Part shown: in pieces, positions 17,352 to 26,354 of the stretch
Position numbering within the stretch: the first letter of the stretch is position 1
Layout: the number at the start of each line of letters is the position of its first letter
Source: Massilia sp. Root418
GTDB lineage: Bacteria; Pseudomonadota; Gammaproteobacteria; Burkholderiales; Burkholderiaceae_D
DNA length: 64,000 bases
Direction of reading: 5' to 3'
Assembly (NCBI RefSeq): GCF_001425265.1
Contig: NZ_LMEC01000001.1
Location: 1,136,036 to 1,200,035 of the forward strand
Program-made: the position numbers and the translations under genes
Notes under the pieces: generated by a model
The model's database searches: none
What the model was told of the DNA's origin: nothing
Seen by the model: only the letters and a program-made list of their open reading frames with translations

Positions 17352-17714
17352 ATGGGCATCAACTTCAAAGACGCACTCGGCTTGCACGGCGACGCGCTCC
17401 ATTTGCGGGCCGAGCGCACGCGCATCCTGGCGTCCAACATCGCCAACGAAAACACGCCCGGCTACCAGGCGCAGGACATGGACTTCGCGGCCACCCTGGC
17501 GCAGTCCCAGGCACTGCAAACGGGCGAACCCGAGCTCGACTCGGACGGCAACGCGCTGTACCGCGTGCCCTTCCACCCTACCCGCGACGGCAACACCGTC
17601 GAGATCGGCGTCGAACAGGCCGCCTTCTCGCAGAATGCCAGCGATTTCCAGACCAGCTTGACCTTCATCAATATGAAGCTCAAGGGGCTGGCCAAAGCCA
17701 TCAACGGCCAATAA
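17352..17714 (+). CDS. flgB: FlgB, proximal rod protein
   Basis: FlgB is the first rod subunit on FliE. The 120-residue product has the flagellar rod N-terminal pattern (LASNIANENTPGYQAQDMDF) and the C-terminal helix of the family. ATG 17352 is preferred over an earlier in-frame ATG because a GGGGGAAA site lies just upstream. It begins the flgB-L series; the 89-bp gap to flgA carries the divergent promoters, of which I see no clear match. Confidence 0.95.
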   Translation: MGINFKDALGLHGDALHLRAERTRILASNIANENTPGYQAQDMDFAATLAQSQALQTGEPELDSDGNALYRVPFHPTRDGNTVEIGVEQAAFSQNASDFQTSLTFINMKLKGLAKAINGQ

Positions 17715-17725
17715 AGGCGCCTCTC

Positions 17726-18142
17726 ATGAGCTTCAAGGATATTTCCCAGATCGCCGGCTCGGCGATGGCGGCGCAGACCGTGCGCCTGAACACCGTGGCC
17801 AGCAACCTGGCCAACGCCGATTCCGTGGCCGGCAACGAGAACGAGACCTACCGCGCCCGCAAGCCGGTGTTCGCGGCCGTGATGAACGAAGGCCCCAACG
17901 CCGACAGCGGCGGCCGCGTGCAGGTGCTGGACGTGGTCGAGAGCAGCGAGCCGCTGCGCAAGGTGTACGAGCCGGGCAACCCGCTGGCCAATGCCGAGGG
18001 CATGGTGTACTACCCCAACGTCAACCAGGTGGCCGAGATGACCGACATGATGTCGGCCTCGCGCGCCTTTGAAACCAACGTGGAAGTGCTGGGTCGCATC
18101 CGCTCCATGCAGCAGTCGCTGCTCAAACTCGGTGAAGGTTAA
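17726..18142 (+). CDS. flgC: FlgC, proximal rod protein
   Basis: FlgC is a proximal rod subunit. The 138-residue sequence carries the axial-protein N-motif (LNTVASNLANADSVAG) and the C-terminal axial helix (VNQVAEMTDMMSASRAFETN). Length matches the family. It follows flgB by 11 bases. Confidence 0.96.
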   Translation: MSFKDISQIAGSAMAAQTVRLNTVASNLANADSVAGNENETYRARKPVFAAVMNEGPNADSGGRVQVLDVVESSEPLRKVYEPGNPLANAEGMVYYPNVNQVAEMTDMMSASRAFETNVEVLGRIRSMQQSLLKLGEG

Positions 18143-18145
18143 GCC

Positions 18146-18814
18146 ATGCAAACCAATTTCTTCTCGAACACGCCTGTAGCCAGCACGGCCGGCAGCAATC
18201 CGCTGGCCAACGGCAGTGAAACCACGCAGATGTTCACCAAGCTGCTGGTGGCCCAGATCCAGAACCAGGATCCGCTGTCGCCGACCGACCCCAGCCAGTT
18301 CATCAACCAGCTGACCCAGCTGTCGCAGACCGAGGCGCTGCAAAACGTGGGCAACCTGACCAGCGCCAACGCCAGCATCCTGTCGAGCATGCAAGTGCTG
18401 GCCCTGGGCGCGCAGGTCGGTTCGGAAGTGCAAGTTACCGCTACCGAAGTCCAGCTCGACAGCACCAAGGTCAAGGGCGAAATCACCCTGGCGGCCAGCA
18501 GCAGCAAGACCACGCTGGTGCTGATCGGCCAGGACGGCCGCGAGCACAAGGTGGAACTGGGTTCGCAGTCGAGCGGCGCGGTGCCTTTCGCGCTGGACCC
18601 GCAGGCCCTGGGCCTGCCCGCAGGCACCTACAAGATGCGGGTGGAAACCAGCACCAAGGAAGACCCGCCGGTCGACCTGGTGGGCCGCCTGAACAGCGTG
18701 CGCCTGGGTTCGGGCGGCGCCGTGGTCTTGAATGTGGCCAATGTCGGCGAGACGTCGCCGGCCAAGATCACCGCCTTCAACGGCGGCGCAACAGCCAAGC
18801 TCGCCAGCAACTGA
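18146..18814 (+). CDS. flgD: FlgD, hook scaffolding/cap protein
   Basis: FlgD caps the growing hook. The 222-residue product has the conserved N-terminal export/scaffold region (FTKLLVAQIQNQDPLSPTDP, then FINQLTQLSQTEALQNV) and the C-terminal tudor/FnIII-like domain with LPAGTYKMRVE. It follows flgC by 3 bases; a 90-bp gap ending in AAAGG leads to flgE. Confidence 0.95.
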   Translation: MQTNFFSNTPVASTAGSNPLANGSETTQMFTKLLVAQIQNQDPLSPTDPSQFINQLTQLSQTEALQNVGNLTSANASILSSMQVLALGAQVGSEVQVTATEVQLDSTKVKGEITLAASSSKTTLVLIGQDGREHKVELGSQSSGAVPFALDPQALGLPAGTYKMRVETSTKEDPPVDLVGRLNSVRLGSGGAVVLNVANVGETSPAKITAFNGGATAKLASN

Positions 18815-18904
18815 GCGCAGCAGCCAGCGACACAAACCGCGCTGCCGCCGCAGCGCTTCCCCGACACACCAAATTAACGCAGTACACCACGAAAGGTATC
18901 CGCC

Positions 18905-20164
18905 ATGAGTTTCGATATCGCACTGTCCGGCATCCAGGCCATCAACGAGCAACTGGGCACCATCTCCAACAACATCGCCAACGCGGGCACCTACGGCTTC
19001 AAGTCGAGCCGCGCCAACTTCGCCTCGCAATACGCGGGCACCCAGGCGGCCGGTGTACAGATCGGTTCCGTGACCCAGAGCATCGGCCTGAACGGCGGTG
19101 TCGTGGCCACCGGGCGCGGCATGGACGCGGCCATCAACGGCCGCGGCTTCTTCGTCACCAAGGACATGCAGGGCCAGAACAACTACAGCCGCGTCGGCAT
19201 TTTCGACGCCAACACCGACGGCTACCTGGTCGACTCGGCCGGCCGCCGCGTGCAGGGCTTCTCGATCACCCCGCCTGCCACCACCCTGGGCCCGATGGGC
19301 GACGTGAAGGTGCCGACCGGCCAGATCGCACCGGTGCCCACCACCGAGCTGGACTACGTGAGCAACCTGTCGGCCGACTGGAAGGTGCCGACCACCACCT
19401 TCGACGCGCCCAGCGCCGACCCGGCAGCACCGGTGACGCCCGACCCGCAGTCCTACAACATGTCGCGCGTCTCCGTGGTGTTCGACTCGCGCGGCAACCA
19501 GCACACGCTGACCCAGTACTTCATCAAGGCCGACGTCAATACCGTGACCGTCAAGTTCGCGCTGGATGGCACCGACGTGGCCCAGGAAAAGGCGCTGACC
19601 TTCGACGCCAATGGCCAGCTGGTGCTGACCGCGGCGCCGGCGCCGGAAACCCACGCGCTGACCCTGTCGCCGATGATGCTGGACGACGCCACTCAAACTA
19701 TCGTGCCCAACGGCGCCTCCGACATCGTGATGGAGATCGACTACACCGGCACCACCCACGCGTTCGGCGAAGCCACCAACTCGACCAACAAGGCCAACGG
19801 CTACAAGGCCGGCAGCTTCATCGGCGTGGAACTGGCCAAGGATGGCTCGGTGGTGGCCAAGTACAGCAACGACCAGCGCCAGGCAGTGGGCAAGCTGGCC
19901 GTGGCCACCTTCCCCGACGAGGGCTCGCTGACCCCGATCAGCGACACCAGCTGGCTGGCCTCGAACGAATCGGGCACGCCGCTGTACGGCACGCCGGGCA
20001 CCGGCATGGCCGGCGCGCTGAGCGTGGCCGCGCTGGAAGGCTCGAACGTGGACATCACCTCGGAGCTGGTGGGCCTGATGACCTCGCAGCGCAACTACCA
20101 GGCTAACTCCAAGGTCCTGCAGACCGAGAACGCCATGATGCAAGCGCTGATGCAAGCGCTGTAA
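18905..20164 (+). CDS. flgE: FlgE, flagellar hook protein
   Basis: FlgE polymerises into the hook. The 419 residues show the axial N-terminus (NEQLGTISNNIANAGTYGFK), the FlgE-specific middle domain (VSVVFDSRGNQHTLTQYF) and the C-terminal axial motif (EGSNVDITSELVGLMTSQRN). Size is normal for enteric-type hook protein. ATG 18905 is preceded by AAAGG. Confidence 0.97.
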   Translation: MSFDIALSGIQAINEQLGTISNNIANAGTYGFKSSRANFASQYAGTQAAGVQIGSVTQSIGLNGGVVATGRGMDAAINGRGFFVTKDMQGQNNYSRVGIFDANTDGYLVDSAGRRVQGFSITPPATTLGPMGDVKVPTGQIAPVPTTELDYVSNLSADWKVPTTTFDAPSADPAAPVTPDPQSYNMSRVSVVFDSRGNQHTLTQYFIKADVNTVTVKFALDGTDVAQEKALTFDANGQLVLTAAPAPETHALTLSPMMLDDATQTIVPNGASDIVMEIDYTGTTHAFGEATNSTNKANGYKAGSFIGVELAKDGSVVAKYSNDQRQAVGKLAVATFPDEGSLTPISDTSWLASNESGTPLYGTPGTGMAGALSVAALEGSNVDITSELVGLMTSQRNYQANSKVLQTENAMMQALMQAL

Positions 20165-20180
20165 CCGGACCGCCTGACAT

Positions 20181-20906
20181 ATGGACGCACTGATCTATAC
20201 CGCCATGAGCGGCGCCGAACGGGCGCTGCGCGGGCAACAGGTCCACGCCAACAACCTGGCAAACATGGACACCACCGGCTTCCGGGCCAACCTGGAACTG
20301 TCGACCGCCCGTCCGCTGAGCGGCTACGGCTACGACGACCGCCACATGGCCGACATGCAGGCCAACGCGGTGAACACCCGCAGCGGCACGCTCAAGTCCA
20401 CCGGGCGCGAGCTGGACGTGGCCATCGCCGGCAACGGCTTCTTTGCCGTGCAGGGCCCCACCGGCGAGGGTTACACCCGTGCCGGCGCCATCACGCTGGA
20501 CGCCGACGGCGCCATGACGGTGGGCGGCATGCCCATCCTGGGCGAAGGCGGCCCGATCACCCTGCCGATCCACACCAAGGTGCAGATCGGCCAGGACGGC
20601 ACGGTCTCGATCCAGTCGCCCGGCACCACCCAGATGCAGGTGGTCGACAAGCTCAAGCTGGTCAACGCCGAGGCGTCCGAACTGACCAAGAACGAAGCGG
20701 GCCTGCTGGTGGCGCGCGACGGCCAGCTGCTGGCCACCGACGCCACCGTCAAGGTCAGCGCCGGCCACCTGGAAGGCAGCAATGTGTCGGCGGTCGAGGA
20801 AATGGTCGCCACCATGAGCTTGAACCGCACCTTCGAGATGCAGATGAAGCTGTTCAAGGCCAGCGACAGCATGGCCGAAGCCGGCAACCGCCTGATCGGC
20901 GGCTGA
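20181..20906 (+). CDS. flgF: FlgF, proximal rod protein
   Basis: FlgF connects proximal to distal rod. The 241-residue protein begins with MDALIYTAMSGAERALRGQQ and HANNLANMDTTGFRANL, which is diagnostic for FlgF. The FlgG-family core (LDVAIAGNGFFAVQGP) and the terminal axial helix follow. It lies 16 bases after flgE. Confidence 0.96.
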   Translation: MDALIYTAMSGAERALRGQQVHANNLANMDTTGFRANLELSTARPLSGYGYDDRHMADMQANAVNTRSGTLKSTGRELDVAIAGNGFFAVQGPTGEGYTRAGAITLDADGAMTVGGMPILGEGGPITLPIHTKVQIGQDGTVSIQSPGTTQMQVVDKLKLVNAEASELTKNEAGLLVARDGQLLATDATVKVSAGHLEGSNVSAVEEMVATMSLNRTFEMQMKLFKASDSMAEAGNRLIGG

Positions 20907-20929
20907 GCCCCAACCTACAAGGAGTAACC

Positions 20930-21721
20930 ATGAATCCAGCAATGTGGATCAGCAAGACCGGCGTGCAGGCGCAGGACGCGAAACTGCAAACCATCGCCAA
21001 CAACCTGGCCAACGCCAACACGGTGGGCTTCAAGCGCGACCGCGTGGCCTTCCAGGACCTGTTCTATTCGATCGAGCAGCAGCCGGGCGCGCAGCGCGCC
21101 GACAACAACACGCTGGCGCCGTCCGGCGTGCAGCTTGGCAACGGCGTGCAGCTGGTGGGCACGCAAAAGATTTTCACCAACGGTAATATCCAGAACACCA
21201 CCAACGCGCTGGACGTGGCCATCAACGGCAACGGCTTCTTCCAGGTGCGCCGCCCGGACGGCGAAGCGGCCTACACCCGCGCCGGCCAGCTGCAGCTGGA
21301 CCAGAACGGCATCCTGGTCAACAGCAGCGGCCTGCCGCTGGTGCCCCAGATCACCGTGCCGGCCAACGCCACCGCTGTCACCATCGCGGAAAACGGCGTG
21401 GTCTCGGCCGTGGTGGCCGGCAGCGCCACGCCTGCCGTGCTGGGCCAGCTGACGCTGACCTCCTTCATCAACCCGACCGGCCTGCAGGCGCTGGGCGAGA
21501 ACCTGTTCGCGGAAACGGCCGCCAGCGGCGCCCCCACCGAGGGCAATCCCGGCACCGACCAGTTCGGCAAGCTCAAGCAGGGCGCGCTGGAAGGCTCCAA
21601 CGTGCAGGTGGTGGAAGAAATGGTGGACATGATCGCTGCCCAGCGCACCTACGAGATGAACACCAAGGTGCTGACCGCGGCCGACAACATGCTGCAATAC
21701 CTGTCGCAGGCGGCACGCTGA
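20930..21721 (+). CDS. flgG: FlgG, distal rod protein
   Basis: FlgG makes the distal rod (driveshaft). The 263 residues carry KLQTIANNLANANTVGFKRD, LDVAINGNGFFQVRRPDG and the C-terminal VQVVEEMVDMIAAQRTYEMN, all typical of FlgG. An AAGGAG site precedes the ATG. The stop shares one base with the flgH start (TGATG). Confidence 0.97.
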   Translation: MNPAMWISKTGVQAQDAKLQTIANNLANANTVGFKRDRVAFQDLFYSIEQQPGAQRADNNTLAPSGVQLGNGVQLVGTQKIFTNGNIQNTTNALDVAINGNGFFQVRRPDGEAAYTRAGQLQLDQNGILVNSSGLPLVPQITVPANATAVTIAENGVVSAVVAGSATPAVLGQLTLTSFINPTGLQALGENLFAETAASGAPTEGNPGTDQFGKLKQGALEGSNVQVVEEMVDMIAAQRTYEMNTKVLTAADNMLQYLSQAAR

Positions 21722-22383
21722 TGAAAACCGCCCTGCCCGCCGTCCTGGCGCTGCTGCTTGGCGGCTGCGCCGCCATCCAGCCGCCCGTGGTCAGGCCGGG
21801 CCCCTTCGACGAGGCGCCCACCATGGCGCGCTCGACCGCGCCGCGCGGCACCTCGGGCGGCGTCTACGCCGCCGACGCCGGCCTGTCGCTGACCTCGGAC
21901 AGCCGCGCCTTCCGCGTCGGCGACGTGGTCACCGTGCTGCTGCAGGAAACCACCCAGGCCTCGAAGAGCGCCGGCACCTCCTTCAAGAAGGATTCCGGGA
22001 TCAACGTGGCCGCTCCCAGCCTGCTGGGCAAGACCTACCCGAAAGCAGGCATTGACCTGAGCGCCGGCCGCACTTTCGAGGGCGACGCCACCAGCACCCA
22101 GCAGAACGCGCTGTCCGGCGCCATTACCGTGATCGTGCAGGAAGTCATGCCGAACGGCCTGCTGCGCCTGGCCGGCGAAAAAATGCTGACCCTGAACCAG
22201 GGCGAGGAATTCGTGCGCCTGCGCGGCTACGTGCGCGCGGCCGACATCGACGCCGACAACCGCGTCTCCTCGCTGCGCATCGCCAACGCCCGCATCGCCT
22301 ATTCGGGCCAGGGCAGCCTGGCCGACGCCAATTCCCCCGGCTGGCTGACCCGCTTCTTCACCAGCCCCTACATGCCCTTCTAA
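21721..22383 (+). CDS. flgH: FlgH, L-ring lipoprotein
   Basis: FlgH forms the outer-membrane L ring. The 220-residue product has a lipoprotein signal with lipobox LLGGC, making Cys16 the lipidated residue. The FlgH core follows: FRVGDVVTVLLQETTQASKS, MLTLNQGEEFVRLRGYVRA and NARIAYSGQGSLADAN. Presence of FlgH and FlgI shows a rod that crosses a full Gram-negative envelope. Confidence 0.97.
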   Translation: MKTALPAVLALLLGGCAAIQPPVVRPGPFDEAPTMARSTAPRGTSGGVYAADAGLSLTSDSRAFRVGDVVTVLLQETTQASKSAGTSFKKDSGINVAAPSLLGKTYPKAGIDLSAGRTFEGDATSTQQNALSGAITVIVQEVMPNGLLRLAGEKMLTLNQGEEFVRLRGYVRAADIDADNRVSSLRIANARIAYSGQGSLADANSPGWLTRFFTSPYMPF

Positions 22384-22392
22384 GGTGGCAAC

Positions 22393-23514
22393 ATGCGCCC
22401 CAATTCTTTCTTTTCCGCCGCCGCGCTGGTCTGCACCGCGCTGCTGAGCGCGCTTCCCATGCAAGCTGCCCAGGCCGCGCAAACCCTGCGCAACCTGGTC
22501 AGCATCGAAGGCGTGCGCGACAACCCGCTGGTGGGCTACGGCCTGGTGGTGGGCCTGAACGGCAGCGGCGACTCGACCCAGGTCAAGTTTTCCAGCCAGT
22601 CGGTGATCAATATGCTCAAGCAGTTCGGCGTCAAAGTGCCCGACGGCACCGACGCCAAGAGCAAGAACGTGGCCACCGTCATGGTCAGCGCGGTGTTCCC
22701 GCCCGGCTACCGGCGCGGCCAGGCCATCGACATCACGGTGTCCTCGCTGGGCGACGCCAAGAGCCTGCGCGGCGGCGCCCTGCTGCTCACGCCGCTGCGC
22801 GCGGCCGACAATGAAGTCTACGCCCTGGCCCAGGGCAATGTGGTGGTGGGCGGCCTGTCGGCGGCCGGCAAGAGCGGCTCCTCGGTGACGGTCAACACGC
22901 CGACCTCGGGCCGCATCCCGAACGGCGCCACCATCGAGCGCGAGATCGCCACCGACTTCGCCACCAAGCCCAGCATCCGCCTGTCGCTGCGCCACCCGCA
23001 CTTCCAGACCGCCACCAATATCGTGGAGTCCATCAACAAGAAATTCGGCGACGTCGCCAGCACCACCGACGCCACCAGCGTGGACGTGGTGGCGCCCGAG
23101 AATCCGACCCAGCGCGTGGCCTTCATGGCCAAGCTGGAAAGCTTGCCGATCGAAGTGGGCGCCGACAACCCGAAAGTGGTGTTCAATTCGCGCACCGGCA
23201 CCGTGGTGATTGCAGACGGCCTGCGCGTGCGCGCCGCCGCCGTCACCCACGGCTCGCTGAAAGTGGTGATTTCCGAAAGCAGCAAGGTCAGCCAGCCGAA
23301 CGCCTTCGCCCAGGGCAGCACCCAGGTCACGCCGCAGTCGGCCGTGAGCGTGGACCAGGGCTCGGGCCAGATGTTCAAGTGGCCGGCCGGCGCCAAGCTG
23401 CAAACCATTATCGACACCGTCAATTCGCTGGGCGCCTCGCCCGACGACATCATGGCCATCCTGCAAGCCCTCGACCAGGCCGGCGCCATCGAAGGCGAAC
23501 TGGTCGTCATCTGA
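22393..23514 (+). CDS. flgI: FlgI, P-ring protein
   Basis: FlgI forms the periplasmic P ring around the rod. The 373 residues include a Sec signal peptide (about 1-28, ending AAQA) and conserved blocks DNPLVGYGLVVGLNGSGD, NVATVMVSAVFPPGYRRGQ and VVIADGLRVRAAAVTHG. Length and order are canonical. It lies 9 bases after flgH and is followed by the short flgJ. Confidence 0.97.
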   Translation: MRPNSFFSAAALVCTALLSALPMQAAQAAQTLRNLVSIEGVRDNPLVGYGLVVGLNGSGDSTQVKFSSQSVINMLKQFGVKVPDGTDAKSKNVATVMVSAVFPPGYRRGQAIDITVSSLGDAKSLRGGALLLTPLRAADNEVYALAQGNVVVGGLSAAGKSGSSVTVNTPTSGRIPNGATIEREIATDFATKPSIRLSLRHPHFQTATNIVESINKKFGDVASTTDATSVDVVAPENPTQRVAFMAKLESLPIEVGADNPKVVFNSRTGTVVIADGLRVRAAAVTHGSLKVVISESSKVSQPNAFAQGSTQVTPQSAVSVDQGSGQMFKWPAGAKLQTIIDTVNSLGASPDDIMAILQALDQAGAIEGELVVI

Positions 23515-23528
23515 AGGAAAGCACCGCC

Positions 23529-23957
23529 ATGGACCGATTCGCCCCCATTTTGCCGCGCCAGCTCGACATCGGCCCCACGGCCCAGCCGGCGCTGGCGCCG
23601 CTGGCCAACCCGGCCAGCGCCGCTGCCGAGCCGTCCGATCCGGCCGCGGCGCAATACCGCGCCAAGGCCACCGAGGCAGCCGTCAAGTTCGAATCCTTCT
23701 TCATCGGCGACATGCTGCACCGCATGCGCACCTCGACCGAGGCACTCAAGGACGACGACCGCAAGGACAGCATCAACCGCGACATGCTGGACATGGCCGA
23801 CAACCTGGTGGCCGACCAGATGGCCGGCCAGCGCGCCTTCGGCGTGGCCGATGCCATCCTGCGCCAGCTGCTGCCGCCGGCCGCGCCGGTGGCGCCGCAC
23901 CTGCCCGGCAGCCCCATGCCGCTGGCCCCCGCCACAAAAAGCGGAACAAACATTTAA
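23529..23957 (+). CDS. flgJ: FlgJ, rod-capping domain only
   Basis: This 142-residue FlgJ corresponds to the N-terminal rod-cap half of the classical protein. It shows KFESFFIGDMLHRMR and the helix DNLVADQMAGQRAFGVADAIL, followed by a Pro-rich tail. There is no muramidase domain, and no broken remnant of one follows in any frame before flgK. The catalytic half is encoded at 15740-16537. ATG 23529 lies 14 bases after flgI. Confidence 0.9.
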   Translation: MDRFAPILPRQLDIGPTAQPALAPLANPASAAAEPSDPAAAQYRAKATEAAVKFESFFIGDMLHRMRTSTEALKDDDRKDSINRDMLDMADNLVADQMAGQRAFGVADAILRQLLPPAAPVAPHLPGSPMPLAPATKSGTNI

Positions 23958-23992
23958 TCGGGCGCGGAAAGTGGTCGCCTTTATCAGTTAAC

Positions 23993-24026
23993 GGACCAGT
24001 GATAGATGCTTTTTGGCAACTGGTCC
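23993..24026. promoter_or_regulatory. 8-bp inverted repeat ahead of flgK
   Basis: GGACCAGT (23993-24000) and ACTGGTCC (24019-24026) are perfect inverted copies separated by 18 bases, in the 97-bp gap between flgJ and flgK. There is no T-run after it, so it is not a usual intrinsic terminator. It may be an operator, or a hairpin that tunes expression of flgKL apart from flgB-J. The gap is the largest inside the flgB-L series, so a separate late promoter for flgKL is possible, although no sigma-28 site is clear. Confidence 0.45.
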
Positions 24027-24054
24027 ATGCCTTCACCAGGAAAGACCAGCACCA

Positions 24055-25425
24055 ATGAGCATACTGAGCAACGCGCTGTCCGGTTCGAATGCCGCCCAGG
24101 CGGCCCTGAACACCACCAGCCAGAATATTGCCAATCTGCAAACGAAAGGCTATACCCGCCAGGGCGTGCTGCTCAACGCGGTGGCGCCCGGCATCGGCAT
24201 GAAAACCGCCGGCATGGGCGTGGAAATCGGCGGCCTGCTGCGTTTTTCCGACGCTTACAAGAACCAGCAGATGTGGCGTGCGGCGTCCGACCTCGGCTCC
24301 CATAGCCAGACCCAGCCCTACCTGTCGCAGATGGAACGCGTGATGGGCGACGACAAGTCCAGCCTGAGCAACGGCGTGGACCAGTTCTTCAAGGCGCTCA
24401 ACGCAGCCGGCGTGGACCCCACCTCGACCCCGCTGCGCCAGCAGGTGGTGACGGCGGCCAACTCCATGTCGCAGCACTTCAACAGCATCTACAACGTGAC
24501 GGCCAACCAGCGCCTGTCCGTGCGCCAGCAGCGCGACGCCCTGCTGCCGGCGATGAACCAGAACATGGCCAATATCGCCAGCCTGAACGAGCGCATCGCC
24601 GGCGCCTCGGCGGTCGGCACCAACACCTCGGCCCTGGTCGACGAGCGCGACATGGCCATCGACACGCTGGCCTCCATGGTGGCGATCGAGGTGATCGACC
24701 AGCCGGACGGCTCGCGCAGCGTATCGCTGCGCAGCGGCCAGCCGCTGGTGGTGGGCAACCTGTACGGCAATATCGGCATCGACGGCACCAGCGGTGCGCC
24801 GGTGCTGTCGCTGACCTTCGGCCAGAGCAAGTTCGCGCTGGACGACACCAAGGTGGGCGGCCAGATGGGCGGCCTGTCGGACTACGACAAGAATGTGCTG
24901 CTGCCACTGCAGACCTCGATCCGCGACATGGCCGAGCAGATGGCCGACAAGCTCAACACGCAGCTGGCCGCCGGCTTCGACACCGCCGGCAACCCCGGCA
25001 AGCCGCTGTTCGCCTTCAACGCCACCAGCACCACCGGCATGCTGCAGATCGACCCGGCCTTCCTGGCTTCCGACCTGGCCTTCTCGGCCGACGGCACGCC
25101 CGGCGACAGCGCCAACCTGCAGCTGCTGATCGACATCAAGAACCAGCCCGTCACGCTGACCTCGATCGGCTCCGTACTGCTGGGCGACGCCGACACCCAG
25201 CTGGTGGGCAAGCTGGGCATCGACAGCCAGCAGAACCAGGCGCTGCTGAAGACCGCCACCACCATCCGCCAGCAGTCCGAGGATGACTGGAAATCGACCA
25301 GCGGCGTCAACCAGGACGAGGAAGCCATCAACCTGATGGAATTCCAGAATATGTACCAGGCCAACATGAAGGTGATCGCCGTGGCCAACAGCCTGTTCGA
25401 CGCCACCCTGGCAATGTTCAACTAA
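24055..25425 (+). CDS. flgK: FlgK, hook-filament junction protein 1 (HAP1)
   Basis: FlgK is the first hook-filament adaptor. The 456-residue product begins SILSNALSGSNAAQAALNTT and continues NIANLQTKGYTRQGV, the FlgK N-terminus. It ends with SGVNQDEEAINLMEFQNMYQ, the diagnostic C-terminus. It is somewhat shorter than E. coli FlgK (about 547), as in many lateral systems, through a smaller middle domain. ATG 24055 is favoured over one 14 codons earlier by homology to the FlgK N-terminus. Confidence 0.96.
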   Translation: MSILSNALSGSNAAQAALNTTSQNIANLQTKGYTRQGVLLNAVAPGIGMKTAGMGVEIGGLLRFSDAYKNQQMWRAASDLGSHSQTQPYLSQMERVMGDDKSSLSNGVDQFFKALNAAGVDPTSTPLRQQVVTAANSMSQHFNSIYNVTANQRLSVRQQRDALLPAMNQNMANIASLNERIAGASAVGTNTSALVDERDMAIDTLASMVAIEVIDQPDGSRSVSLRSGQPLVVGNLYGNIGIDGTSGAPVLSLTFGQSKFALDDTKVGGQMGGLSDYDKNVLLPLQTSIRDMAEQMADKLNTQLAAGFDTAGNPGKPLFAFNATSTTGMLQIDPAFLASDLAFSADGTPGDSANLQLLIDIKNQPVTLTSIGSVLLGDADTQLVGKLGIDSQQNQALLKTATTIRQQSEDDWKSTSGVNQDEEAINLMEFQNMYQANMKVIAVANSLFDATLAMFN

Positions 25426-25434
25426 GAGGCCGCC

Positions 25435-26349
25435 ATGCGCATCGCTACTTCCCAATCCCAGGCCACGATGAACCGCTCGCTGACGATGAATCAGGATGCC
25501 CTGACCCGTCTGTCCGAGCAGATGGCTTCCGGCTCCCGCATCCAGGTGCCGTCCGACGACCCGGTCTCGAACGTGCGCATTTCGCGCCTGAACCGCGAGG
25601 AAGCCATTGTCGGCCAGTACCGCGAGAATATCGACGCGGTGCAGATCCGCCTGCAAAAGAATGAAACCTACCTGAGCAGCGTGGTGCGCGACATCAACGA
25701 GGCGCGCGACCTGTTCGTGTGGGCGCTGGACGGCGGCAGCACCACGCCGGACGACCTGCAGTCCATGGTGACGTCGCTGCAGTCGCTGCGCGAGAGCATG
25801 CTCTACAGCGCCAACGTGAAGGACCAGGAAGGCAAGTACATCTTTTCCGGCACGCTGACCAGCACCCAGGCCATCACCTTCGACGCCGGCGCGGCCGCCG
25901 GTGCGCGCTACAGCTACACCGGCAACAACGGCAAGCAGGAGGTGGTGGTGGGCAACGGCATCGCGCAGACCGCCAACGTGGACGCGCAAGGGCTGGAAAG
26001 CTATCTGAACCAGATCGACCTGGTGCTGGACGGCCTGACCGTGCCGGGCGTGTCGCCCAACGATCCCACCTTCCGTGCCCTGCTGACCGATGCGCTGGGC
26101 GGCTCGGACGACACCATGACCCTGGTATCGAGCAAGATCGCGGCCTTCGGCGGCGCCCAGAACATCCTGGCCACGCTGCAGGACAACCACACCAATGTCA
26201 GCCTGTCGAACCAGCAGGCGCTGCTCGATATCGGCAAGCTGGACTATGGTCTCGCGGCAACCGAGCTCAATGGCTACACTGTTGCGTTACAATCCACTTA
26301 CAAGGCCTACGCCAAGGTAAGCAACCTGTCCCTGTTTAACGTCCTCTAA
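25435..26349 (+). CDS. flgL: FlgL, hook-filament junction protein 3 (HAP3)
   Basis: FlgL is the second adaptor, on which the filament is built. The 304-residue protein has the flagellin-like N-terminus (MRIATSQSQATMNRSLTM, then LTRLSEQMASGSRIQVPSDD) and a C-terminal flagellin helix. Length is normal. It lies 9 bases after flgK and 5 bases before the next gene, which therefore probably belongs to the same transcript. Confidence 0.96.
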   Translation: MRIATSQSQATMNRSLTMNQDALTRLSEQMASGSRIQVPSDDPVSNVRISRLNREEAIVGQYRENIDAVQIRLQKNETYLSSVVRDINEARDLFVWALDGGSTTPDDLQSMVTSLQSLRESMLYSANVKDQEGKYIFSGTLTSTQAITFDAGAAAGARYSYTGNNGKQEVVVGNGIAQTANVDAQGLESYLNQIDLVLDGLTVPGVSPNDPTFRALLTDALGGSDDTMTLVSSKIAAFGGAQNILATLQDNHTNVSLSNQQALLDIGKLDYGLAATELNGYTVALQSTYKAYAKVSNLSLFNVL

Positions 26350-26354
26350 TTCGC

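Noticed and set aside
23993..24026. Intrinsic terminator after flgJ
   Set aside because: The stem is only moderately GC-rich, the loop is 18 bases long and no T-run follows.
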